DNA of 64,000 nt from the NCBI GenBank assembly GCA_963781805.1, contig CAWAHF010000004.1, positions 5,518,001 to 5,582,000 of the forward strand, written 5' to 3'. The notes beneath the pieces are model-generated. The model was not told where the DNA came from and did no database searches. It saw nothing but the letters and a program-made list of their open reading frames with translations. This stretch comes from JAFGPL01 sp963781805 (GTDB lineage Bacteria > Bacteroidota > Bacteroidia > Bacteroidales > UBA10428). Positions 54,493-63,280 of the stretch are shown here, one piece after another. A program made the position numbers and the translations under genes. Every line of letters starts with the position of its first letter. Within the stretch, counting starts at the first letter, position 1.

Positions 54493-54500
54493 TAATTTTG
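54493..54500 (+). promoter_or_regulatory. -7 box TAATTTTG upstream of the GH39 gene
   Basis: An exact TAnnTTTG match 65 bp before the GH39 ATG. No clear -33 box. The same interval has an 8-bp inverted repeat, ATCAGGTT (54367) and AACCTGAT (54400), that could bind a regulator of both divergent genes. Confidence 0.35.
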
Positions 54501-54564
54501 GTTCATATCTTTAAAATTCCCGAAGAATTTATCTGTATTGTTCACGAACTAAATCAATGCTCCC

Positions 54565-56265
54565 ATGAAACAATTAACATGTATAGCCGGAATTTTTGTT
54601 TTTTTATTCGGATGCAACTCCAGACCCGTAGACAATATTTCATCTAATAACGCAGTGAATATAACTGTGAATTTTGACAGTGTCATAGGTCCAATGAACC
54701 CAATCTGGGCATGGTTTGGATACGATGAACCAAATTATACCTATATGAAAGACGGGAAGAAACTTCTGAGTGAACTGGCAGAACTAAGTCCGGTATCGGT
54801 TTTTGTACGTACACATAACCTGCTGACTAGCGGCGACGGCAAGCCGGCCCTGAAGTGGGGCTCAACCAATGCCTATACAGAAGATAAAAACGGAAACCCA
54901 ATCTATACCTGGACAATTGTTGACAGTATTTTTGATACTTACCTGGAAAGGGGAATGAAACCATTGGTTGAAATTGGTTTTATGCCTAAGGCATTGTCCG
55001 TGAAGCCTGAACCATACAAACATAAGTGGAAACCCGGTGCACCTTATGAAGATATTTATACAGGCTGGGCTTATCCACCAAAGGATTATAAAAAATGGGC
55101 CGAACTGGTTTACCAGTGGGTAAGGCATTCCGTTGATCGGTATGGAAAAGAACAGGTAGAAAGCTGGTACTGGGAATTATGGAACGAACCGAATATTGGG
55201 TACTGGCAGGGTACCACCGAGGAGTATATTAAATTATATGATTATACTGCAGATGCTGTGAAAAGGGCATTGCCGACTGCCAGGATAGGAGGACCTCATG
55301 TTACCGGACCATCATGGGATGTATCAAAGTTGTTTCTGAATACATTTCTTCAACACATTCTTCATGGAAAGAACTATGCCACCGGCGGGACAGGCGCTCC
55401 GCTGGATTATATTGGTTTTCATGCCAAAGGCAGGCCCGAGCTGGTTGACAGCGTCATCCGGATGAATATGGGAACCCAGTTAAGGGATATTTCGGACGGA
55501 TTTAAGATAGTTGCCTCGTACCCGGAATTAAAACATTTACCGATAATTATTGGTGAATGCGATCCTGAAGGGTGTGCTGCCTGTTCTATGCAGGACTATC
55601 CGGCAAATGCTTACCGGAACGGTACCATGTATTCGGGTTATACCGCCGCTTCGTATGCCAGGATTTATGAGCTGGCTGATTATTATGGCATCAATCTTAA
55701 GGGAGCTGTAACATGGGGATTTGAATTTGAAAATCAACCCTGGTTTAATGGTTATCGCGACCTGGCAACCCATGGAGTGGACAAACCTGTTTTAAACGTA
55801 TTCAGAATGTTTGGAATGATGCATGGAAACAGGGTAAAAGTAAGTGGTAATTTAGCATACAATTTTATCCTGGTAAGAGATTCGAGTGTAAGAGGAGTGA
55901 AGCGTGATATCAATGCACTTGCTTCAATTGACAGTAACAGTGCTTCCATTCTGGTGTGGAATTACCATGATATGAATGTTACCGGCGATACAGGACTGGT
56001 GATGCTGAGGATAGCCGGTTTGCCTGTTCGAAGGGTAAAATTATTCCATTACAGGATTGATCAAACACACAGCAACTCTTATGAAGTCTGGAAACGAATG
56101 GGATCTCCGCAAAATCCTTCCGCAGAGGAATATGCAACACTTGAAAGAGCCGGAAAACTTCAGCTTTTTTGGGAACCGGTAAATATAAAATTTAAAGATG
56201 GAGAACGAACTATTCAATTTAGTATTCCAGATCAAGGAGTATCTTTAATCAGGCTGATCTGGTAA
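54565..56265 (+). CDS. GH39-family glycosidase lipoprotein (beta-xylosidase type)
   Basis: A lipoprotein signal peptide ends at LFGC. The GH39 barrel contains IGPMNPIWAWFGYDEPNYTYMKDGKKLLSEL, VFVRTHNLLTSGDG, the acid/base Glu in WELWNEPNIGYW (about E208) and the nucleophile Glu in IIIGECDPEGCAA (about E331), followed by a C-terminal beta-domain that ends in FSIPDQGVSLIRL. Family GH39 includes beta-xylosidases and alpha-L-iduronidases; ASILVWNYHDM is typical of the xylosidase side. Divergent from GH31, which would pair beta-xylosidase with an alpha-glycosidase on a xylose-containing glycan. Downstream is the long tandem repeat. Confidence 0.88.
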   Translation: MKQLTCIAGIFVFLFGCNSRPVDNISSNNAVNITVNFDSVIGPMNPIWAWFGYDEPNYTYMKDGKKLLSELAELSPVSVFVRTHNLLTSGDGKPALKWGSTNAYTEDKNGNPIYTWTIVDSIFDTYLERGMKPLVEIGFMPKALSVKPEPYKHKWKPGAPYEDIYTGWAYPPKDYKKWAELVYQWVRHSVDRYGKEQVESWYWELWNEPNIGYWQGTTEEYIKLYDYTADAVKRALPTARIGGPHVTGPSWDVSKLFLNTFLQHILHGKNYATGGTGAPLDYIGFHAKGRPELVDSVIRMNMGTQLRDISDGFKIVASYPELKHLPIIIGECDPEGCAACSMQDYPANAYRNGTMYSGYTAASYARIYELADYYGINLKGAVTWGFEFENQPWFNGYRDLATHGVDKPVLNVFRMFGMMHGNRVKVSGNLAYNFILVRDSSVRGVKRDINALASIDSNSASILVWNYHDMNVTGDTGLVMLRIAGLPVRRVKLFHYRIDQTHSNSYEVWKRMGSPQNPSAEEYATLERAGKLQLFWEPVNIKFKDGERTIQFSIPDQGVSLIRLIW

Positions 56266-56330
56266 GTTTTATTCCGCGGTAATCTTAAATTTCCGGTAAG
56301 ATATCCATTATCCAAAAAAACAATTATTGC

Positions 56331-57280
56331 TAGTGTCATGTCAAGTATTAAAAAGTGGTCTGGTCATTCCGAACTCCCGCCTGACAGAGCTTAAGCGGCG
56401 GGCAGGTGATTCGGAACCCTGAAAGGCTCAGCGGAAGCTAATCTCTTTAATCTTCCAGAGACCCTGAATCACCTGTCCGCCGAGGCCAGCCAGGCGGAAG
56501 TTCAGGGTGACTTTATGACATAATAAGATTAAGATGACACTAGTTCCAAGTTCCAAGTTCCAAGTTCAGAGTTCCTAGTGTCATGTCAAGTATTAAAAAG
56601 TGGTAAAGTCATTCCGAACTTAATTCGGAATCTCTTTAATCTTCCAGAGACCCAGAATCACCTGTCCGCCGAGGCTAGCCAGGCAGGAGTTCAGGGTGAC
56701 TATATGACATAATAAGATTAAGATGACACTAGTTCCAAGTTCCAAGTTCCAAGTTCAGAGTTCCTAGTGTCATGTCAAGTATTAAAAAGTGGTAAAGTCA
56801 TTCCGAACTTAATTCGGAATCTCTTTAATCTTCCAGAGACCCTGAATCACCTGTCCGCCGAGGCCAGCCAGGCGGAAGTTCAGGGTGACTATATGACATA
56901 ATAAGATTAAGATGACACTAGTTCCAAGTTCCAAGTTCCAAGTTCAGAGTTCCTAGTGTCATGTCAAGTATTAAAAAGTGGTAAAGTCATTCCGAACTTA
57001 ATTCGGAATCTCTTTAATCTTCCAGAGACCCAGAATCACCTGTCCGCCGAGGCTAGCCAGGCAGGAGTTCAGGGTGACTATATGACATAATAAGATTAAG
57101 ATGACACTAGTTCCAAGTTCCAAGTTCCAAGTTCCAAGTTCAGAGTTCCTAGTGTCATGTCAAGTATTAAAAAGTGGTCTGGTCATTCCGAACTTGATTC
57201 GGAATCTCTTTAATCTTCCAGAGACCCTGAATCAAGTTCGGGGTGACTATATGACATAATACGATTGACATGACACTAGT
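56331..57280. repeat. Higher-order tandem repeat array (A-B-A-B-A', about 190-bp units)
   Basis: Five units begin TAGTGTCATGTCAAG at 56331, 56576, 56765, 56954 and 57150. Units 2 and 3 are 189 bp, unit 4 is 196, unit 1 is 245 and unit 5 is a 131-bp partial. Units 2 and 4 share the variants CCCAGAATC and GGCTAGCC, while 1 and 3 carry CCCTGAATC and GGCCAGCC, so a dimer was duplicated. Between units runs a 7-bp microrepeat GTTCCAA, three copies or four (unit 4). The whole array begins with TAGTGTCATGTCAA and ends with its exact complement, like a MITE. There is no open frame of note; the 1.08-kb gap holds only this. Confidence 0.9.
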
Positions 57281-57345
57281 ATACATCCATTTTAATTGTC
57301 ATTCCTTTTCATTATATTTATGTATAACCAATTAAAAGTTAATAT

Positions 57346-58032
57346 ATGAAAAGGAGTTTGAAATTTGTTGCATTGCTGGGAGGAGTCATGTTATTAATTC
57401 TTGCAGTTGGCTGTTCAAAGGATGAGGGCGGGGGTGAAATAACAGTCACTGATTTTGACGGGAATGTTTATCACGGTGTAAAAATTGGCTCGCAGGTTTG
57501 GATGAAAGAAAATCTGGCGGTTACCCATTTTCGAAATGGTGATCTGATATCCACTACAAATCCGGCAAATCTGGATATAACCAATCAAACAGCTCCGGTT
57601 TATCTTTGGGTGACCGGAAATGTTGAAGCCAATGCCGCTATTTATGGCAGGCTCTATACATGGTATGCAGCCATCGACAGTAGAGGGATATGTCCCCAGA
57701 GGGGGCATATTCCATCTGACGATGAATGGGATGGACTGATTGCTTATCTCGGAGCCGATGATGCAGGAAAGATGATGCGTGAAACCGGGACTACGCATTG
57801 GTATGCTGCAAGTGAGGCTACGAATGAAAGCGGATTTACAGCATTACCCGGTGATTACAGAAAGCAGGACGGAAGCTATCCTGGAACGATTGGATTTTAT
57901 GCTTATTGGTGGACCACTTCAAGTTCAATATCTAATTCGGCTTTCTATTATTCGGTAGATTATACCTGTTTTGTTACAAGATCCACAGCTTACAAGAATC
58001 ATGCACTTTCAATCAGATGTATCAATGATTAG
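57346..58032 (+). CDS. FISUMP-domain lipoprotein
   Basis: Lipoprotein signal peptide with LAVGC followed by SKDEGGGE (acidic residues favour surface export). The mature protein is a single FISUMP domain (Fibrobacter succinogenes major paralogous domain): VTDFDGNVYHGVKIGSQVWMKENLAVTHFRNGD, the GRLYTWYAA and CPQRGHIPSDDEWDGLIAYLG segments, GFTALPGDYR and the final YKNHALSIRCI. Such proteins are surface lipoproteins of unknown function, sometimes fibre-associated. It follows the repeat array with its own leader and ends in a strong hairpin. Confidence 0.9.
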   Translation: MKRSLKFVALLGGVMLLILAVGCSKDEGGGEITVTDFDGNVYHGVKIGSQVWMKENLAVTHFRNGDLISTTNPANLDITNQTAPVYLWVTGNVEANAAIYGRLYTWYAAIDSRGICPQRGHIPSDDEWDGLIAYLGADDAGKMMRETGTTHWYAASEATNESGFTALPGDYRKQDGSYPGTIGFYAYWWTTSSSISNSAFYYSVDYTCFVTRSTAYKNHALSIRCIND

Positions 58033-58038
58033 AATAAA

Positions 58039-58078
58039 AAAAAGGAAGATCACTCTGACCTTCCTTTTTCTTTTTTTC
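58039..58078 (+). terminator. Bidirectional terminator between convergent genes
   Basis: The arms AAAAAGGAAG (58039-58048) and CTTCCTTTTT (58060-58069) enclose an 11-nt loop, with T-runs on both strands. It serves the FISUMP gene and the LamG gene facing it. Confidence 0.8.
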
Positions 58079-58092
58079 CTAAAAATGTTATA

Positions 58093-59160
58093 TTAAAAAG
58101 TAACTTTTGTATGGCTTACTTTTCCATTCATTTCGAGATTGACAAAGTATACGCCTTTTGAATAGTTGGAAGGATTAAAAGTTACGTAATTGTAATCTGC
58201 AACTGCATTTAGTTCAACTGTTTTCAGCACCTGGCCTGTTAAGCTGGTCAGGGTAACTGTAGCTTTGCATGGAGTATCTGCAAAGAAACGCACATTGAGA
58301 TTATTAATTGCTGGGGTGGGATATGCAACGAGTTGGGTTAAATCGTTAACTACCGGGTTATCCACACCTGTAATCTTGTTATATAAATCCTCCACTTCTA
58401 TAGCATTCAATGGTGCTGAATAAAGACGAAAATCATCCATCGTGCCAATAAAAGTACGACCCCTGTTAGCCATCATACCCAGAAACATATGGCTTAATTG
58501 AAAATTGGTGGGTACATAAGCAGCTTCATGGACATTTAATCCATCAACATACATTTGTACAAGATTGTTCCCCCAGTTAGCAACAACATGATGCCATGCA
58601 TTATCACCCAATAATACTGGACTTATTGGTGCATCGCCAGCTGCAGCCTTTGAGTCCGAAAAAATGTGTGCACCTGCGGACGCATCTGATGTCCCTATTT
58701 GTACCCAAAACGAAGCCTCACCGCCAGTCCAAATACCACTAGCTGCTTGTTCAAGATGGAGGTGCATTTCGTTTTCCGGTCCGAAGCCACCCCCAGTGGT
58801 ATTATCACCACCCCACCAGAGGGTAAAGATAGAAGTTGGTACATCACATTTTAGCCATAATGAAACTGCTCCGCTATTTGAAGTCAACGTATCTGAAGCA
58901 GTTATTAAAATAGGTGCCGGAATAACCAAGCCTGAATCACCTGTGAACTCAATTGCACCATCCAGTGTCCCTTCAACCCAGTTGGTAGTTCCTACAATTG
59001 TACCATCGTAGCCATTACCTGTGGCATCGGCTGCTATGGTACCAGATGTTTCGTCGAATTTGTAGCGAACCATAAGCTCGGCTTGTTGTGCAAATGCTGT
59101 ATAGCCCAGAAACAAAATAAAGCAAGTTAAAATTAATTTAGTAAAGTAAATTTTTTTCAT
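58093..59160 (-). CDS. LamG/concanavalin-A-like secreted protein with T9SS sorting domain
   Basis: Signal peptide 1-24. A LamG-like jelly roll (about 30-265): MVRYKFDETSGTIAADATGNGYDGTIV, WVEGTLDGAIEFTGDSGLVIP, SLWLKCD, NAWHHVVANWGNNLVQMYVDGLNV and the closing GTMDDFRLYSAPLNAIEVEDLY. The T9SS domain follows (about 275-355), starting YPTPAINNLNV and ending VSHTKVTF, slightly unusual in having YPTP instead of YPNP. It probably binds glycan at the surface. No neighbouring catalytic gene; it stands alone with its own terminator. Confidence 0.85.
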   Translation of the reverse strand: MKKIYFTKLILTCFILFLGYTAFAQQAELMVRYKFDETSGTIAADATGNGYDGTIVGTTNWVEGTLDGAIEFTGDSGLVIPAPILITASDTLTSNSGAVSLWLKCDVPTSIFTLWWGGDNTTGGGFGPENEMHLHLEQAASGIWTGGEASFWVQIGTSDASAGAHIFSDSKAAAGDAPISPVLLGDNAWHHVVANWGNNLVQMYVDGLNVHEAAYVPTNFQLSHMFLGMMANRGRTFIGTMDDFRLYSAPLNAIEVEDLYNKITGVDNPVVNDLTQLVAYPTPAINNLNVRFFADTPCKATVTLTSLTGQVLKTVELNAVADYNYVTFNPSNYSKGVYFVNLEMNGKVSHTKVTF

Positions 59161-59520
59161 AATGTTTTGGATTTTTGGTTAATACTAATTTTTAATTTAG
59201 TCATTTAAAAGAATGAATTTGTAAATATAAATAAAATTATTAAAAATCATAGTTTGAAAAGCCTGGTTAATATATTATAAAAAATATATTTTTAAGGATT
59301 TTACTTAAAATCAGTTATACATATTATAAAAGGAATTTCAACTATACAATAGAATTTCTGGTACCCGTAAATTCTAATTATAGAACAAGGATTTTATAAA
59401 TATTGCCCTCACAAGCCAGAGATTGTTGAAAAAAACAAACTCAGGTTCTGGTTTAGTGATGGTGTATCCTGGTGCTTTTTGTTTTTACAGAGGGTTTTGA
59501 CCCTTCCCTCCCCCCTAACT

Positions 59521-59542
59521 GGCGCAAGCGTCCGCTTGTGCC
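59521..59542. repeat. REP-type palindrome upstream of the RAYT gene
   Basis: Imperfect palindrome with arms GGCGCAAGCG and CGCTTGTGCC around TC. It is the reverse complement, with one mismatch, of the palindrome at 60191-60212 on the other side of the transposase. The rest of the 59161-59592 gap shows only A+T-rich DNA. Confidence 0.8.
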
Positions 59543-59592
59543 TTAACCATAAAGTCCTTGCAAAAAAATAAGGTTTTCAATATCTTTCTGGT

Positions 59593-60177
59593 ATGAGTAG
59601 AAAATATAAATTTCATAATCCAGAAGGATTGTACTTCATTAGTTTTGCAACAGTCTATTGGATAGATGTTTTTATTAGAAATGAATATAAAAATATCTTA
59701 ATTGATAGCTGGAAATATTGCCAAAAAAATAAAGGTTTGAAGATACATGCATGGGTTATTATGACTAGCCATGTACATATGATAATTAGCAGCCATGATA
59801 ATAAATTAGAAAATATAATAAGAGATATGAAAAGCTGGACATCAAGTGAGCTTAAAAAATCAATAAAGTTAAATCCACAGGAAAGTAGGCGTGAATGGAT
59901 GCTCTGGATGATGGAGCGTGCAGGAAAAAAGAATAGTAATAATGATAACTTTCAATTTTGGCTACAGCATAATAAACCAATAGAACTTTTAAATAATGAA
60001 ATGATGCAACAGAAGTTAGATTATATTCATAATAACTTAGCGAAGCGATCTCACGATGCGATAGCGAGTAATCCTGTTGAAGAAGGCATAGTGTTTAGGT
60101 CTGAAGATTATGTGTATAGCAGTGCCAAAAATTATTGTGGTGAGAAAGGAATGCTGGATATTGTTATAATTGAATAG
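59593..60177 (+). CDS. REP-associated tyrosine transposase (RAYT, Y1/HUH family)
   Basis: A 194-residue HUH single-strand nuclease. Motifs: PEGLYFISFATVYW (family start), the HUH pair in MTSHVHMIIS, and the catalytic-Tyr helix LDYIHNNLAKRSHD followed by VYSSAKNY. RAYTs are single-copy domesticated relatives of IS200 transposases that act on REP palindromes. The gene is bracketed by two matching palindromes of GGCGCAAGCG type at 59521-59542 and 60191-60212 in inverted orientation, fitting its expected substrate. The frame is complete. Confidence 0.92.
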   Translation: MSRKYKFHNPEGLYFISFATVYWIDVFIRNEYKNILIDSWKYCQKNKGLKIHAWVIMTSHVHMIISSHDNKLENIIRDMKSWTSSELKKSIKLNPQESRREWMLWMMERAGKKNSNNDNFQFWLQHNKPIELLNNEMMQQKLDYIHNNLAKRSHDAIASNPVEEGIVFRSEDYVYSSAKNYCGEKGMLDIVIIE

Positions 60178-60190
60178 ACAATAAACAACA

Positions 60191-60212
60191 GGCACAAGCG
60201 GACACTTGCGCC
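60191..60212. repeat. REP-type palindrome downstream of the RAYT gene
   Basis: The arms GGCACAAGCG and CACTTGCGCC around GA (one internal mismatch). It matches the reverse complement of the upstream copy at 21 of 22 positions. Confidence 0.8.
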
Positions 60213-60249
60213 AGAGGAGGGGATAAGCAATAAGAAATTAGACAACAAA

Positions 60250-60627
60250 ATGAAGCAACCCGACAACAGCAGCAAGAAAAATATTGGGGGAATGATGCTG
60301 ACGTTTTTTAAAGAGTCATCAAGGCAACTTATTTATTCCGGTATTATAGCATTTATAATATTTATATTGCCTTTGATATTAGATTTACTTGGTATTGAAA
60401 CAATTAATTTGTTTATACTACCATATTTGATTTATAGACTGACACATATAGGGATAGCAGTTGGACTATTTGCTCAAATTTTAACATTTTTAATTGGATG
60501 GATAGTATTTTTTATCATTGCTTTAATAATTAAAACGAGAAAAACTTTTGAATTGAAATCGAAAACCCGGCAAGCCCCCCGTTCGTCCGAGGCTGTAAAG
60601 AAATTAAAAAACAAGCTGTTCTACTAA
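60250..60627 (+). CDS. Small integral-membrane protein, unknown function
   Basis: A 125-residue protein with two or three hydrophobic segments (about 28-48 IYSGIIAFIIFILPLILDLL, 50-65, and 72-95 IGIAVGLFAQILTFLIGWIVFFIIALII) between a short polar N-terminus and a basic C-terminal tail. I recognise no family. It lies 72 bp after the RAYT stop, in the same direction, with a REP between them. No partner suggests a function. Confidence 0.55.
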   Translation: MKQPDNSSKKNIGGMMLTFFKESSRQLIYSGIIAFIIFILPLILDLLGIETINLFILPYLIYRLTHIGIAVGLFAQILTFLIGWIVFFIIALIIKTRKTFELKSKTRQAPRSSEAVKKLKNKLFY

Positions 60628-60898
60628 GGCTTTTGCCTTTGTCGAACATATCGGTACAGGCTATTGCATGAAAAACAATTATATTTGTTAATAGTAAAAT
60701 TCAAAATGTCAACAGGAAATAATCTGAACATGATGGCTTGTATTATCTTACATTCCAAATTGTTGGATAGGTTGATTTATTTACCGGATTCCAGTATCTG
60801 TCCTACCAAGTAGGTATTCTCTGGTAATCTCCCAATGGATACCCTTGGCAGTATGAGCAGATGAGAAATATTGCCAGGAGGAGACCTGCCAATTCCAA

Positions 60899-60931
60899 CT
60901 TTCCAAAAGTTTTGAACTTTTGGAAAGTTTT
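60899..60931. repeat. Perfect 15-bp-arm hairpin in the 60.6-61.0 kb gap
   Basis: The arms AACTTTCCAAAAGTT and AACTTTTGGAAAGTT surround a 3-nt loop. No clear T-run follows, so a dispersed repeat is likelier than a terminator. A shorter dyad CCTAC/GTAGG lies near 60805. The gap contains no gene. Confidence 0.65.
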
Positions 60932-61045
60932 CACTCCATTCACATTAAAACAATTTTGTCAGAAATTAATGTTTCGTTTTAAGTAAGGTATGTTTTCCTA
61001 AACATTCAATTTTTTGTATATTGCCTAAACCTAAATCTTAAGACA

Positions 61046-61879
61046 ATGAAAGGAAGCAACCTAAAAATTTTACTGATTATTTCCGGATTACTAATATTCT
61101 TAAGCTCTTGCAATGAGTTATTTAAAAAATCAGGTAAAGACAATCTATCTTCTGGAAAGCAGTCCGATATTAAAATTGTCAAAGAATATTTTGATAATCA
61201 CCACCTTAAGAGTGAAATTTCTGTCAGAGGTAAAGTCAGGCAGGGAATTACCAAAAATTACAACAAGAGCGGAAATTTAATTTCAGAGGTGAATTATTCC
61301 AATAATAAACTGGATGGACTTTCCACAAATTATTATGCATCAGGAAAGGTACATTCCACAATAATGTATAAAAACAGCGAAAAAAACGGTGAATCCATAT
61401 GGTATTACGAAGATGGCAAGGTATTTCGTGTCACCCCGTTTACAGATGGAAAAATTGACGGTATTCAAAAATTCTATTTCGAAGATGGAAAACCAATGGC
61501 TGAAGTTCCTTATAAAAACGGACAACCCGGAATCGGAACGAAAGAATATTCAAAAGAAGGAAATCTGATAAAGAAATATCCTGTGATTAAGTTTGAAGAG
61601 ATTAACCACATTTTTGTGGAAGACAAGTTTATTTTAAAAGTCAAATTATCAAATAATTCATATCGGGTGGAATTTTTCCATGGAAATCTTATCGAAGGAA
61701 AATACCTGCCGGATAATCTGGTTGAAATTCCCGATAAAAGAGGGATTTGCACATTTGAATATTATGTCCCGCCTGGATATGTGAAAATGGAAAAATTAAA
61801 CATTGTCGCCAGGTATAAAACAGATTATGGCTTGCCCTATATTCTACAGAAGACTTATAATCTGGCTCTGCAGCATTAA
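61046..61879 (+). CDS. MORN-repeat (YwqK-like) lipoprotein
   Basis: Lipoprotein signal peptide (LLIFLSSC). The middle (about 45-180) has five or so MORN_2-type repeats with a YxxSGxxxxxxxYxxxxxxG rhythm: YNKSGNLISEVNYSNNKLDGLSTN, YYASGKVHSTIMYKNSEKNGESIW, YYEDGKVFRVTPFTDGKIDGIQKF, YFEDGKPMAEVPYKNGQPG. The C-terminal 90 residues are a different beta-rich domain. Relatives called YwqK occur beside polymorphic toxins, but no toxin is present. Function unknown. Ends near a strong terminator. Confidence 0.75.
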   Translation: MKGSNLKILLIISGLLIFLSSCNELFKKSGKDNLSSGKQSDIKIVKEYFDNHHLKSEISVRGKVRQGITKNYNKSGNLISEVNYSNNKLDGLSTNYYASGKVHSTIMYKNSEKNGESIWYYEDGKVFRVTPFTDGKIDGIQKFYFEDGKPMAEVPYKNGQPGIGTKEYSKEGNLIKKYPVIKFEEINHIFVEDKFILKVKLSNNSYRVEFFHGNLIEGKYLPDNLVEIPDKRGICTFEYYVPPGYVKMEKLNIVARYKTDYGLPYILQKTYNLALQH

Positions 61880-61973
61880 TACAATCCGGATGAGCCTTCA
61901 GGGTTTCTTTTATGCAAATAAAATGAATTGATAGAATTTTTGCAGGGCAGGTATTTGGTTCAAATTAAACTAT

Positions 61974-62010
61974 AAAAAAAACTGCTAAACAGTGTTAGCA
62001 GTTTTTTTTA
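61974..62010 (+). terminator. Bidirectional terminator between convergent genes
   Basis: The arms ACTGCTAA (61981-61988) and TTAGCAGT (61995-62002) enclose ACAGTG, flanked by seven As on one side and eight Ts on the other. Confidence 0.85.
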
Positions 62011-62028
62011 TATATCAGAATTTAAATT

Positions 62029-62940
62029 TTAATGAACCACCAATTTTGTAATCATTTTGCCTGTTCGCACTATATAAACTCCTTTTTTCACCGGAATATA
62101 TAAATCGGTAGACTTACCGATGTCAGAATAAACCTTTGTTCCAAGAATAGTATATACTTCAATGTTTTTATTCAGCAATTCTCCCCGGATATTAATTGTA
62201 TTTTCAGATGCAAAAACCGCAATTTCCTCCTGATAATTAACATCCAGTGCAGATGGCGGAACTTCCAGAATTGATTGAGTAAAGAAGTACGAATAGCCCC
62301 TGGTGTAATCAGTATAAGAAGCTTCCTGAACAAAAGTATGGTTAATCAGAGCAACATTTTTATTCTGATAGGTAAGGGCAGGATCAGTTTCAATGACTCC
62401 TGTATTCCTCCACAAATTCCAGACAAATAAACTGTCAGGATAACCGCTCATGTTTGCCAGTCTGTATCGACTGGTATCATTAACAAGATCTACATACTTT
62501 TTAGGAACCCAAACCTGTGAGGCGTCTTCATTATCCCATGTACGCTGGCATACACCATGCCACCAGCCATTCCATATAAAATTCCAGACATCAGCAGGGT
62601 CTGTTATCGAAGGATTCAGACCTCTCCATGTTGTAATCCCAATTGCCATTCCCGTACCTTTGTTTTTAAATCTGTAACTTGAATCATTTACAGCAATTAT
62701 CTGCCACAATTGACCTTCACTAAAACCATCTGCTGTTTCTTTCTCCAATAAAGCCTGGTCTGTGGCTTGGTCAACAAGATTTACTCCTAAGGCGACATAT
62801 GCACCGCCATTATTTCTCGAAGACTGGATCATGTAATAATACGTTGGATCAAGGTCGTCGATTTGAGCACTGATTTCTACTGCACTTAATATAAAAAGCG
62901 CAACAAGAACCACTTTCGTAATAGTAAAGAATTTTTTCAT
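62029..62940 (-). CDS. Secreted protein with ricin-like region and T9SS-like C-terminal domain
   Basis: Signal peptide 1-25 (VALFILSAVEISAQ). The N-terminal portion (about 28-140) resembles a ricin-type beta-trefoil: YYMIQSSRNNGGAYVALGV and GQLWQIIAVNDSSYRFKNKGTGMAIGI. The C-terminal 75 residues (FASENTINIRGELLNKNIEVYTILGTKVYSDIG ... GVYIVRTGKMITKLVVH) have the T9SS type A pattern but without the YPNP opening. Probably a surface carbohydrate-binding protein; no catalytic motif is visible. It is divergent from the fecR gene with a 340-bp, very A+T-rich gap between them, in which I see no other gene. Confidence 0.7.
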   Translation of the reverse strand: MKKFFTITKVVLVALFILSAVEISAQIDDLDPTYYYMIQSSRNNGGAYVALGVNLVDQATDQALLEKETADGFSEGQLWQIIAVNDSSYRFKNKGTGMAIGITTWRGLNPSITDPADVWNFIWNGWWHGVCQRTWDNEDASQVWVPKKYVDLVNDTSRYRLANMSGYPDSLFVWNLWRNTGVIETDPALTYQNKNVALINHTFVQEASYTDYTRGYSYFFTQSILEVPPSALDVNYQEEIAVFASENTINIRGELLNKNIEVYTILGTKVYSDIGKSTDLYIPVKKGVYIVRTGKMITKLVVH

Positions 62941-63280
62941 AGTTATGAGTTTTTGTTAAGTAAATAAAAAAATGTTTAGTGGGTTAAAAGTAAATTTTTT
63001 TTTTTGTAAAAACAAAATCGGGAGATTTTTTAAATTATATTATATATTTTAAAACCAGATGGTAGATAATTAACATTGATTTTTATTATTCTGTTAATTT
63101 TTATTTCATGATACCTTTATTATAAAGTAAAATTTCGTTAGAAATCCCATCTTCCCATTTTTGTATTATCTTCTATTTGAATTATTGAATCTGGAATTTT
63201 GAATATTTTTCAGATAAAATTTCTTGATAGAATAACGGAAAACATTTTGTCAAGGTATATAATACTATACACGTTAAAGA

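Noticed and set aside
56331..57280. CRISPR-like array
   Set aside because: Units are about 190 bp and nearly identical throughout, with no short repeats alternating with unique spacers and no cas genes.
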